Assembly: GCA_023432025.1 (NCBI GenBank)
Contig: JAEYVE010000092.1
Coordinates: forward strand, 1-23,117
Direction: 5' to 3'
DNA: 23,117 nucleotides
Origin: Pseudomonadota bacterium
GTDB lineage: Bacteria; Myxococcota_A; Polyangia; Polyangiales; Polyangiaceae
The notes under the pieces were generated by a model. The model ran no database searches. It saw only the letters and a list, made by a program, of their open reading frames with translations, and had not been told where the DNA came from. Shown one piece after another: positions 16,701 through 23,117 of this stretch. The first letter of the stretch is position 1. Every line of letters begins with the position of its first letter. The position numbers and the translations under genes are program-made.

Positions 16701-18246
16701 GGCCGAGCTCCTGGGCGCCGAGCGTGCTTTTTTGCTCCTCGGAGGCGGCGACCGAGAGCTCACGGTGCGCGCCGCTTACGGCTCGAGCGGCAAGATGGAG
16801 CGCGAGTACTCGCGCTCCATCGCGGAGCGGGTGCTCCAATCCGGCGAGCCGCTTTTCAGCGTGGACGCCGCGCAGGACGGACGTCTGGCAGGCTTTGCCT
16901 CCGTGCACCAACTCATGCTGCGCGGTGTGGCCACCGTGCCCGTACAGGGGCCGCTGGGGACCACCATCGGTGCGCTTTACCTGGAGACACGCGGCGCGCC
17001 GGGCCCGCGCTTCGAAGGAGAGCTGCCCACGCTGCGCGCCTTCGCCGACCAGGCGGCCATCGCCTTGGAAAACGCGCGCCTCTTGAGCGAGCTCAAGGAG
17101 CGTTCCCAAGCGCTCGAGTCCGCCAACCATGCGCTCGAGGAAGCGCAAGAGCGACTGCGTGAGGTGCTGGAAGCGCGCACCCTGCGCCTCAAGGAGGCGC
17201 GCCGCGAGCTCCGCTCCACGCGCTTGGCGCTGACGGCCCACTACACGTACGCGGGGCTCGTGGGCACGAGCCCCGCGATGCGCCGCATTTACGCCATGAT
17301 CGAGCGCGTGAAGGACACCGACGTGCCGGTGCTCATCACCGGCGAGAGCGGTACGGGCAAGGAGGTGGTCGCCCAAGCGATTCACCAGGCATCGCCGCGC
17401 TCCGACAAGAAGTTCTTGGGCGTGAACTGCGGCGCCATCCCCGAGCAAATTCTCGAGAGCGAGCTGTTCGGTCACACGCGCGGCGCGTTCACCGGGGCGG
17501 ACCGCGATCGCAAGGGGCTGTTCCGGGAAGCCGAGGGCGGCTCGCTCTTGCTCGACGAAATCGGTGAGACGCCGGCCAAGATGCAGGCGGGGCTCTTGCG
17601 TGTTCTCCAAGAGCGGCGCGTACGCCCCGTGGGCGGGCACAAAGAAGAGCCCGTCGACGTGCGTGTCATTTTTGCGACCAACCGCGACTTGAAAGAAATG
17701 GTCCGCCAGGGCCGCTTTCGCGAGGATCTCCTCTATCGCATTCAGGTCGTGGAAATGCGCCTTCCGCCATTGCGCGAGCGCACGGAAGACATTCCGCAGC
17801 TCGTCGATCATTTCTTTTCCCGCTTCGCCACGCGCTTTCAGCAACCCAAAAAGTCGCTCACGCGCGAAGCTCTGGGGCGGCTCTTGGACTACGAGTGGCC
17901 CGGCAACGTGCGGCAGCTCGAGAACGTGCTCTTGAACGCCTGGGTGCTCAGCGACGGCGAAGCGATCGAAGGAGAGGATCTCGACCTTCCGAGCGAACGG
18001 CCCGCGACCAGCTCCGGGGCGCCGAGGGAAGCCCCGCGTGCGTCGGCAGCGCGCGAGCCCGCGAGCGCGCGCGGCGAAACGCGCGCCGAGAAGCGCCAAA
18101 CGGTGACGCAGCACCGTCGCGACGAGAAGCAGCGCATCGTCCAAGCGCTCGAGGCCTGCAATTGGAACCGCGTGAAGGCGGCCGAGCTCCTCAATATGCC
18201 GCGTCGCACGTTCTACCGCCGCCTCACCGAGTACGGCATTCAGTGA
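13789..18246 (+). CDS. Ser/Thr kinase - ATPase - TPR - GAF - sigma-54 AAA+ - Fis multidomain regulator
   Basis: The 1485-residue product joins two signalling systems. Residues 10-240 are a Ser/Thr kinase: glycine loop LGQGGGGEVW (16-25), Lys39 in VALK, HGDVKPAN (128-135), DLG (148-150) and APE (171-173). Residues about 260-430 look like a P-loop ATPase with GPEGSGRTT at 285-293, Arg291 replacing the Walker A Lys. About 455-890 is TPR-like helices, about 940-1095 a GAF domain, then a coiled coil to about 1145. About 1154-1385 is a sigma-54 activator AAA+ domain with Walker A GESGTGKE (1185-1192), GAFTGA (1232-1237) and Walker B LLLDEI (1253-1258). A Fis-type helix-turn-helix (1445-1482) ends it. 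It should activate sigma-54 promoters, gated by the upstream domains. The TTG start follows GGGGGAG by 10 bp; no earlier start is available. Confidence 0.93.
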   Translation: MDYAALPSRYEPERRLGQGGGGEVWAVRERHGGRLVALKVLARGYGSAEVDALIREAVALSGLEGLGLPEVLDFGRLRDGRPFLVRELVSGESLEELAESGQPIARSLSAFARAADVLTHVHRSGFLHGDVKPANVIVSHEGEVSLVDLGLAAPWRDGGVLPEGLTPHYAAPEVLHGERLTARSEVYSLGVMLREIVARGEGELTRSVASALTDIARRATADDPTVRYPSADELASAVRHAAGLEAPESDVNDGRWPVEGIDNASSALLAQVEQLAPGKLLVVVGPEGSGRTTLLRRAAWTLSMRGAPIVFVSESLARDVDAALRELDAAEAPRLVLVDAPAEGLAPRLRERLRAELSASGRVVLTDDLGRTETLAPEAARFEMPPLDEAAGRRLLRRSIPSLSDAMVGRVLEATGQRPGPLRRFVARAGVEPIASDADLERVLNHGEAAVAPSEPRAAAAFYLDHGRFRLARAALDELGARDLHAAWLEARYQLAAGSAEGALSALSDAVAREGEPTGDLAAFFTACRARALLGGGRYVEALQSLSDAESFPREARIEALSYRGLAQSLAGDRELAVSTLRGALSEAREAQSSRYEALVASSLATALWRLERLEEAESTFRVAIAAAERAGDAGLLSSAQINLAALLKVQGELALAMDMLEAAVDSARRAGRRTTLNQALLNLANADLYLGRLERVRAAIAAVAADENLPAVSLAQLAGLRAELADREGDLERAITLYAECEAAWSELGRRRDAAEAALEGASVCLRAGRAVEDRVERARALLGESADSSPLLKLVEARVALASGDELGAEAACREARAAAERGGHREELWRASELEADLEERAGRSRRARQARERALEVLEDISARLPRDLREVYWNDPRRRALRSALHATELSVGSARQGTFAAAPPLPGALGGRAQPSAHARSGAAAISRMTNTPLEQRLAGILAINHDLAGEIDLDRLSQKIVTHAAELLGAERAFLLLGGGDRELTVRAAYGSSGKMEREYSRSIAERVLQSGEPLFSVDAAQDGRLAGFASVHQLMLRGVATVPVQGPLGTTIGALYLETRGAPGPRFEGELPTLRAFADQAAIALENARLLSELKERSQALESANHALEEAQERLREVLEARTLRLKEARRELRSTRLALTAHYTYAGLVGTSPAMRRIYAMIERVKDTDVPVLITGESGTGKEVVAQAIHQASPRSDKKFLGVNCGAIPEQILESELFGHTRGAFTGADRDRKGLFREAEGGSLLLDEIGETPAKMQAGLLRVLQERRVRPVGGHKEEPVDVRVIFATNRDLKEMVRQGRFREDLLYRIQVVEMRLPPLRERTEDIPQLVDHFFSRFATRFQQPKKSLTREALGRLLDYEWPGNVRQLENVLLNAWVLSDGEAIEGEDLDLPSERPATSSGAPREAPRASAAREPASARGETRAEKRQTVTQHRRDEKQRIVQALEACNWNRVKAAELLNMPRRTFYRRLTEYGIQ

Positions 18247-18311
18247 GCCGAGCGGCCGCGCCGCCAGATGGCGCACGTGGCCGTTCTGTCGCCGAGCGTG
18301 GCGGCTGCCGC

Positions 18312-18424
18312 CGTAGTGCGGGAGCACCGCGCGCGGTCGAGCTTCGATGCCCCGAAAAAAGAACGTGCAGACGGCGCTTTGGGGGGAGGCCCCACACGTC
18401 GTAGCGCGGTGCTCCCGCACTACG
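18312..18424. repeat. Inverted-repeat element, with dispersed-repeat copy 2 in its right half
   Basis: The arms at 18312-18332 and 18404-18424 are perfect 21-bp inverted copies (core TAGTGCGGGAGCACCGC and its complement) around 71 bp of unique sequence. The right half (18361-18421) is similar to 3498-3549. There is no ORF inside and no obvious target-site duplication. It sits in a convergent gap, before the bidirectional terminator. It could be a REP/MITE-like element or a structured transcript end. Confidence 0.65.
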
Positions 18425-18472
18425 AAACGCACGTTTCACGTCGGAGTTACGAGGCGAAGGGCCGCTGCGGAA

Positions 18473-18510
18473 ACGAAAAAGGGCAGACCTCACGGTCTGC
18501 CCTTTTTCGT
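18473..18510. terminator. Bidirectional rho-independent terminator
   Basis: A perfect 17-bp stem (18473-18489 with 18494-18510) has a TCAC loop. The GC core GGGCAGACC/GGTCTGCCC is flanked by AAAAA on one side and TTTTT on the other, so it works as an intrinsic terminator in both directions. It lies between the converging kinase/activator gene (stop at 18246) and the HEAT-repeat lipoprotein gene (stop at 18537). Confidence 0.93.
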
Positions 18511-18536
18511 GGAGCGCGCTCCCTGGGGAGAGGCTC

Positions 18537-20309
18537 TCAGCCGCCGCGCGCGCTCAAGCGGTACGAGACCTGCTGGAGCGGAGCGTCACCGGCGATTTTG
18601 TCCTTGTCCGCGCTCTTCTTGTTCTTGGCGATGATTTGGTCGAGGCGCGTCACGACTTCGTTCGAGCCCTTGGGCGTGAGCTGATCGATGGTTTGCGCGG
18701 CAACGAAGCGCACGGCGGCGTTGTCGATGGCGCTGAGACCGTCGATGAGCTTGTCGCGCGCGGCGGCGTCACCCAAGACGCCGATCATGTAACCCGCCTT
18801 GATGCCGGCGAGCTGCTTGTCCTTGTTCTGGTACTCGGACTTTTCGATGGCTTGCAGGTAACAGTCGACCTTGTCGCCGCAGGCCTTGAGGACCTGTTCG
18901 ACGAGCGGCACGAGATCCTTGGCGCCGTACGAGTCCGCCGCCTTCTTCACGGCATCCAGCTGGTCCGGCTTGGCTACCTTCAGCGCGGTCGTCACGAGGA
19001 CCTGCTGAATGGCCTTGTTCTCTTCGCCGCCCCCCTTGAGAGCGCCCGCGCGCTCGAGGAGCCAGGGGACGAGGCTGGGGTCGTAGAACTGGCCTGCGGC
19101 CTCCGCGAGGAGCGCGAGCGCCGGGGCACCCTGCACCGAAGTGTCCGCGGGGATGCTCTCGAAGGCCTTCTTGAACGCGGCCTTCGATTCCGCCGTGGCG
19201 GGGATCTTCGCGAGCTCGCGCGCGACGATGGCCTTGTCGCTGGCCGGAGCGTCGCTTTCGAGCACCTTGATGAGCGGACCGATACCTTCGGGGCGACCGG
19301 CCATGCCGATGACGGCTGCGGCGATCGGGAGCGCGGGGTTGCCCTTGACCTGGTCCTTCGAGCCCGACGCCTTCTTCACCGCCTCTTTGTGGAAGTCGAT
19401 GAGCGCGGTGTCGGAACCGTCCGCGACCTTGACGGCGCGGTCCACCGACGGCTTGCCGATTTTCACGAGCGCGAGGAGCGAGGTGGTGGCGATGGAGCTC
19501 TTCGAAGGATCCAGCAGCACCTTCATGAGCGGCTCGACCGCAGCCGGATCCCGCAGCTCACCGAGCACCTGCGCCGCGGTCACCTGCCAGAACTGCTGAT
19601 CGCGGAACGGATCAATCATGTCCTTGGCGGCTTCCTTCGTTTTGGCGGAGCTCGGGTCGGCCATGGGCTGGCCCAGCAGGCCGACGAGTGAGCTCGACCA
19701 ACCCGGGCTCGGCGCCTTGACCATGGCCTCGCTGTAGTCGCGGTAGGTGACGCCGCCGAGCAGCGTGTGGGCCTCGAGCTTCTCGAAGGCGGCCAAGACC
19801 GAAGGCGCCAGGGAGGGCAGCTTCAGATCGCCGTAAGCGCGGGCCGCCCACTTGATGTCCGTTTCGTCCGAGGTGGTGCGGGGACGCTTGGCGAACTCGT
19901 CGAACGCCTTCTTGAGCGCGGGCTCGGTGCGCTTGTCGCGGAAGTCCGCGAGCAGCTTGATGAGAGACGTGCGCGTGGCGGTGTCGAACTCGCCGTAGTC
20001 TTCGACGTACACCTTGGTCAGCGGGTCCACGACCTTGTTCAACAGGTCTTGGACGGGCTGCGCCTGCATGTCGTTGTTGGCGGATGCGAGCGCGTCGTCG
20101 AGGAACTGCGTGAGGCGCTTGACGGCGCGCGGCCGCCACTTCGCGTCATCGAGCTTCTCGACCCAGTACTCGGGTTGGTTTTCGTCCTTGCAGCCCACCA
20201 TGACGGTGGAGACCGCGACCGTGGTGGTCACCGCGGCGGTGCCGAGCAAAAGGGAACGAATCAGCGCGGCGGTGGTGCGCGCGGCTTTCTTGCGCGAGGA
20301 GCGGAGCAT
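18537..20309 (-). CDS. HEAT-repeat lipoprotein
   Basis: The 590-residue product has a lipoprotein-type signal: basic N-terminus (RSSRKKAART), a hydrophobic stretch, and VMVGC with the lipidated Cys at residue 40. The rest is almost wholly helical with HEAT-like repeats, for example LGELRDPAAVEPLMKVLLD, AGRPEGIGPLIKVLES and a late IGVLGDAAARDKLIDGLSAI unit, the D/P-A-V-PL pattern of such arrays. A Cys pair (ACGDKVDC) is near residue 463. It probably acts as a periplasmic or envelope protein-binding scaffold; no specific function is recognisable. The ATG at 20309 is 7 bp after GGAGGA; a GTG directly before it (20312) is also possible but too close to that site. It is next to a strong terminator and follows a leader region with direct repeats. 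Confidence 0.85.
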   Translation of the reverse strand: MLRSSRKKAARTTAALIRSLLLGTAAVTTTVAVSTVMVGCKDENQPEYWVEKLDDAKWRPRAVKRLTQFLDDALASANNDMQAQPVQDLLNKVVDPLTKVYVEDYGEFDTATRTSLIKLLADFRDKRTEPALKKAFDEFAKRPRTTSDETDIKWAARAYGDLKLPSLAPSVLAAFEKLEAHTLLGGVTYRDYSEAMVKAPSPGWSSSLVGLLGQPMADPSSAKTKEAAKDMIDPFRDQQFWQVTAAQVLGELRDPAAVEPLMKVLLDPSKSSIATTSLLALVKIGKPSVDRAVKVADGSDTALIDFHKEAVKKASGSKDQVKGNPALPIAAAVIGMAGRPEGIGPLIKVLESDAPASDKAIVARELAKIPATAESKAAFKKAFESIPADTSVQGAPALALLAEAAGQFYDPSLVPWLLERAGALKGGGEENKAIQQVLVTTALKVAKPDQLDAVKKAADSYGAKDLVPLVEQVLKACGDKVDCYLQAIEKSEYQNKDKQLAGIKAGYMIGVLGDAAARDKLIDGLSAIDNAAVRFVAAQTIDQLTPKGSNEVVTRLDQIIAKNKKSADKDKIAGDAPLQQVSYRLSARGG

Positions 20310-20647
20310 CACGATTCCTCCAGGAGCTTCGAGTCAGATCGCTAGGGAGCGGTTTCCAGGGAACCAGTCCGCTGGGAACCAGTCACCTGCTGGTCAGTTG
20401 CCTGGCAGCAGGGGCGCCAAGGAGCCGAGTGAATCGACGGATAAAACGTGCCGACGAAAGCGGAAATCTGCCGCCAAATAGGCCCACTCGCAGCGCACCG
20501 AGGACGGTACAGTGGCCCGACAAACGGTGTCAATGAAACGCTGCTGCAACGCTCGACGCACCTGCGTCATGCAGCGAGGAGTGGTCTGTGTGTGTGCGCT
20601 TTGCGCGTCGTTCGATGCGAAGCGGAGTGTTCCGCCAGAGTCGGATT
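20310..20647. other. Intergenic region between cysQ end and HEAT lipoprotein start
   Basis: About 340 bp with no supportable ORF. It must hold the promoter of the HEAT lipoprotein gene (minus) and the end of the cysQ transcript. Visible are the 11-bp direct repeats at 20359-20384, an AT-richer patch around 20440-20450 (minus strand reads CGTTTTATCCG) that could be part of a promoter, and a GCGC-TTT-GCGC mini-hairpin near 20600. None is conclusive. Confidence 0.4.
20359..20384. repeat. Tandem 11-bp direct repeat upstream of the HEAT lipoprotein gene
   Basis: GGGAACCAGTC occurs at 20359-20369 and 20374-20384 (15-bp period), followed by a partial inverted version (CTGGTCAGTT). On the minus strand this lies 50-75 bp upstream of the start codon, a position suited to activator binding. 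It may also be chance slippage. Confidence 0.45.
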
Positions 20648-21493
20648 CTATTCTCGGCTCTCTCGAACGGATGAATCCGTGAGCAGTGTGCTCATGTGTG
20701 CGACGACCGTGCCGTGCAGCTCTGGGTTGGCAGCAATGACGCCGCGATTGTTTTCGAGCTGCGCCGAGCGGTAGTCGATGACCCGCCCGTGCACGTCCGT
20801 AAAGGTGCCACCCGCGGCGCGCACGATGGCGTCCGGCGCGCAAGCGTCCCAAAGCGAGCCGGCGTGGCGCGGCACCAGGTAAATGTCGGCAATCTGTCGA
20901 GCGATGGCGACGCCCTTGAGACCGGCGCTGCCGAGATGCACGACTTGACCGGCCGACAGGTGTTCGAGGGACTGCTCCAAGAGCCGACCGCGGTGCGAGC
21001 GCGAAGCGACGACGCGAGCGTCGCCGATGCGGGTCACGTCACCCACACGGAGCGGACGACGCGCACCCTGCGCGTCGATTTCGAAAGCCCCTCCAGTTGG
21101 GCTGCCCGCCCAAGCTAGGCCGAGGGCCGGCGCATGGATGACGCCGCGCGTCGCCACGTTGCCTTCGACCATGCCGATCATCACGGCGAATTCGCCGTTT
21201 TTTGCGACGAACTCGCGCGTTCCGTCCACCGGGTCGACGAAAAAAATACGCTCGAAGTCGCGAAAGCTGGCCCATTCGGCCTCCGGGCTTTCTTCGGCCA
21301 CGACGGGCACGCCGGGAAACGCCTCGTTCAGCCTCTTGCAGATGAGCGCGTTGGCCTGACGATCGGCCGCCGTGACCGGATCTGCCGGGCCCTTGTAGTC
21401 CACGGAGAACGGCTCGGCGTATACCTGGGCCACGACGGACGCGGCCTCCGCGGCGATTTGGACGAGCTGTTCCAGCACCGGATCGGAGCTCAT
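20648..21493 (-). CDS. cysQ: CysQ-type 3'(2'),5'-bisphosphate nucleotidase (inositol monophosphatase superfamily)
   Basis: The 281-residue product belongs to the Mg-dependent, Li-sensitive inositol monophosphatase superfamily. Motifs are DPVTAADRQAN (38-48), AEES (66-69), FVDPVDGTREF (85-95) and SLWDACAPDAIVRAAGG (213-229), giving the metal ligands Glu68, Asp87, Asp90 and Asp216. VDPVDGTREFVAKNGEFAV and the GSAGLKGVAIA block with IADIYLVPR fit CysQ better than SuhB. CysQ removes the 3' phosphate from PAP, a by-product of sulfate assimilation; inositol phosphatase activity is the alternative. The ATG overlaps the stop of the upstream aldo-keto reductase gene (ATGA), so the two are translationally coupled. 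Confidence 0.83.
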   Translation of the reverse strand: MSSDPVLEQLVQIAAEAASVVAQVYAEPFSVDYKGPADPVTAADRQANALICKRLNEAFPGVPVVAEESPEAEWASFRDFERIFFVDPVDGTREFVAKNGEFAVMIGMVEGNVATRGVIHAPALGLAWAGSPTGGAFEIDAQGARRPLRVGDVTRIGDARVVASRSHRGRLLEQSLEHLSAGQVVHLGSAGLKGVAIARQIADIYLVPRHAGSLWDACAPDAIVRAAGGTFTDVHGRVIDYRSAQLENNRGVIAANPELHGTVVAHMSTLLTDSSVRESRE

Positions 21494-22434
21494 CGCGTGA
21501 CTCCTACCTGCTCGAGGCGTTGCTCGAGCGCCGTCAGTTTGCCGGAGCTCAAGTAGGGAGGTTCTTGGCCTGCTTCACGGACGAGCTGGTCGAGCTGCGT
21601 GCCGTGTCTCGGACCCAAGATGGCGCTCGAGACGAGCTCTTCGGAGAGTACGAAGCGAACGGCGGCTCCGCGCAGCGACCTCACCTCCCCGGACACGAGC
21701 GGTCGCACGGCGTCCAGCTGACGAATGCGGCGCCGGAGCTGCGGAGGAGTCCAGCGCTGCGTGCGGTGATCTCCGTAGCGGAACTCCTTGTGCGGCGGCC
21801 AAAGTCCGCACAAGAGCCCGTAGGCGAGCACCGAGTGCGCGAGCACGCCGACTTTGTCCTTTCGCACGCGGTCGGCCAGCTCACGCAGCGGCTGCACTTG
21901 GAAGACGTTGTACGGGAGGCTCACCACGTCGGGTTGGGCGTCCAGGGCGGCTTCCAAGACTTCTCGCGAACCGCAGCTCACGCCCCAAGCTTTGATGGCG
22001 CCTTCGGCCTTGAGCTCGCGCAGTACTCCGGTGGTTTCGTCCACGCTGAGCGCGGCCGTCGAGGGATTGTGCAAGAGCACGACGTCGACCGTCTGGCGAC
22101 GTAGGCGTTCGCGCGACGCCTCGAAGGCGCGGCGCAAGTAGGCCGCGTCGAAACGCTTGCGCGGCGGCGAGGCGTCGAGATCCGTGCCGAGCTTGGTGAC
22201 GATGATGGCTTCGGCGTCGTTTTCCAGCCGTTCGCCGAGCTTCTTTTCGATGGTTCCGGAGGCGTAGTTGTCCGCGGTCTCGAAGAGATTGATGCCGATG
22301 GCGCGCGCACGGTCGATGACCTTCTCGGCCTCGCCTTCGATTGCAGGTCCGTACGCATCCCCGGAGAATCCCCAGGTGCCGAGCGCGAGCTCCGTCACCT
22401 CGAGCCCTGTTTGTCCGAGCGGCCGCCTTCGCAT
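21490..22434 (-). CDS. Aldo-keto reductase
   Basis: From ATG 22434 the product is 314 residues, a NADPH-dependent oxidoreductase with a TIM barrel. It begins MRRRPLGQTGLEVTELALGTWGFSG, the usual start of this superfamily. Tetrad positions are FETADNY (Glu52 where Asp is usual, Tyr57), TKLG (Lys81) and LLHNPS (His122). Late motifs include SLPYNVFQ, VLAHSVLAYGLLCG and the cofactor-binding end SSAILGPRHGTQLD. A GTG at 22467 would add 11 residues that do not fit the family; neither start has a clear ribosome site. The substrate cannot be named. The stop codon overlaps the cysQ start. Confidence 0.9.
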   Translation of the reverse strand: MRRRPLGQTGLEVTELALGTWGFSGDAYGPAIEGEAEKVIDRARAIGINLFETADNYASGTIEKKLGERLENDAEAIIVTKLGTDLDASPPRKRFDAAYLRRAFEASRERLRRQTVDVVLLHNPSTAALSVDETTGVLRELKAEGAIKAWGVSCGSREVLEAALDAQPDVVSLPYNVFQVQPLRELADRVRKDKVGVLAHSVLAYGLLCGLWPPHKEFRYGDHRTQRWTPPQLRRRIRQLDAVRPLVSGEVRSLRGAAVRFVLSEELVSSAILGPRHGTQLDQLVREAGQEPPYLSSGKLTALEQRLEQVGVTR

Positions 22435-22545
22435 GGGGGGGCTATACCATGACTGTCGGGCGAGCACGTGCGGCGCGCTTCCATCGCGCCGCTTGCCGCT
22501 TTGGCGGCTCGGTCGAAAGCCCCCTGAGGGAGGCGCAGGCTCGCC

Positions 22546-23094
22546 TTACCAGCGAACGATTCGTGGTTCGAGGTGAGGCACGGCGTGGCCGAGCGCCTCG
22601 TCCCAGTCGAGCCCCTCGCGGAGGCGGAGCAGCGCGCGTACGACGCCCGCGTGGGTCACGACGAGCGGGGCGCAGGGCGCCTGCTCACGGCGCGTGACGT
22701 GGGCGATGCGCTCGAAGGCTTTGCCGATGCGCGCCGTGAAGTTGGCGAGCGACTCGCCGTCGGGCGGAGGGGAGTTCCGCCAGTCACCCATCCAGGTGCG
22801 GTACGCCTCAGGGTGCTCTTGCTCGATTTCCGTCCAGGTGAGGCCTTCGAACGCGCCGAAGCAGATTTCGCGGAGCTCGTCGTCGGTCGATAGGCTGACT
22901 CGCGTGTGCTCGGCGAGGCGCTCGGCGAGCTCCCGGCAGCGCCGTGAGGTCGACGTCCAAATGCGGCTGACGTTCGGCAAACGCGCGACGAAAGCTCGAA
23001 ATGCCTCTTCGGTCAGGGGTGCGGGCACGTCGGCTCGTCCGTAGCAAATGCCTTGGACCAACACGGGAGGATGGCGCACCACGAGGAGCGGCAC
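22546..23094 (-). CDS. Histidine phosphatase, alpha-ribazole phosphatase (CobC)-like
   Basis: The 182-residue product is a branch-1 histidine phosphatase. The catalytic His8 is in VVRHPPV, followed by GICYGRADVPAPLT. That RHxPV-CYGRxDVPL pattern is typical of CobC-type enzymes, which remove phosphate from alpha-ribazole-5'-phosphate in cobalamin synthesis. ELREICFGAFEGLTW (73-87), PPDGES (110-115) and VVTHAGVVRALL (145-156; second His148) complete the site. No other cobalamin gene is in the window, so a general phosphatase role remains possible. The start is GTG; the frame is open to the window edge, so an earlier start outside cannot be excluded. The aldo-keto reductase gene follows 111 bp downstream on the same strand. 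Confidence 0.82.
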   Translation of the reverse strand: MPLLVVRHPPVLVQGICYGRADVPAPLTEEAFRAFVARLPNVSRIWTSTSRRCRELAERLAEHTRVSLSTDDELREICFGAFEGLTWTEIEQEHPEAYRTWMGDWRNSPPPDGESLANFTARIGKAFERIAHVTRREQAPCAPLVVTHAGVVRALLRLREGLDWDEALGHAVPHLEPRIVRW

Positions 23095-23117
23095 GGGCTC
23101 GTGGGGCGTGCGTGGAG

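Noticed and set aside
18312..18424. Insertion sequence
   Set aside because: It has inverted ends but no transposase ORF and no visible target duplication, so it is listed only as a repeat.
16648..18432. Minus-strand ORF (594 aa) opposite the sigma-54 activator domain
   Set aside because: Antisense shadow of a clearly conserved AAA+/Fis coding region.

Overview
The window is GC-rich bacterial chromosome with dense protein coding on both strands and GTG/TTG starts. Its large Ser/Thr kinase-transcription factor fusion, HEAT-repeat and TPR-like lipoproteins, and Tat-type phosphoesterase suggest a myxobacterium-like organism (Myxococcota, possibly Polyangia). That placement is inferred from gene style; no rRNA or marker gene is present. 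I saw no tRNA, CRISPR array, transposase, integrase or phage gene.

Layout. (1) The 3' end of a leucine-rich-repeat gene (1-304), then about 520 bp without a convincing gene. (2) A molybdenum cofactor (Moco) block, 827-5385: moaA on the minus strand faces away from a plus-strand pair, a nitrate-reductase-associated-domain/MoaC fusion and moaE, which overlap by ATGA. moaE converges on a minus-strand moeA-mobA pair. Together these cover cyclic pyranopterin formation (MoaA, MoaC), the MPT synthase large subunit (MoaE), molybdate insertion (MoeA) and nucleotide attachment (MobA). moaD and mogA/moaB are not in the window. (3) Polyphosphate kinase (minus) and, divergently, a PrkA-type AAA+ protein kinase (plus) behind a nested palindrome. 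(4) A minus-strand pair, msrB and a Tat-type metallophosphoesterase, 3 bp apart.

(5) The most distinctive part is 12152-18246. A small TPR-like lipoprotein (minus) is divergent from a plus-strand operon of a predicted outer-membrane protein and a 1485-residue protein. That protein joins, in order, a Ser/Thr kinase, a P-loop ATPase-like region, TPR-like helices, a GAF domain, a coiled coil, a sigma-54 AAA+ activator domain and a Fis-type DNA-binding domain. A sigma-54-like promoter sits upstream of the operon, so autoregulation is possible.

(6) The operon ends near a 21-bp inverted-repeat element and a perfect 17-bp-stem bidirectional terminator, shared with a convergent HEAT-repeat lipoprotein gene. 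(7) At the right end lie minus-strand genes for a histidine phosphatase (CobC-like), an aldo-keto reductase and a CysQ-type phosphatase; the last two overlap by ATGA.

A dispersed repeat motif lies in two convergent intergenic gaps (3498-3549 and 18312-18424). The features most worth follow-up are the MoaC fusion, the kinase/sigma-54 activator fusion with its promoter, and this repeat.
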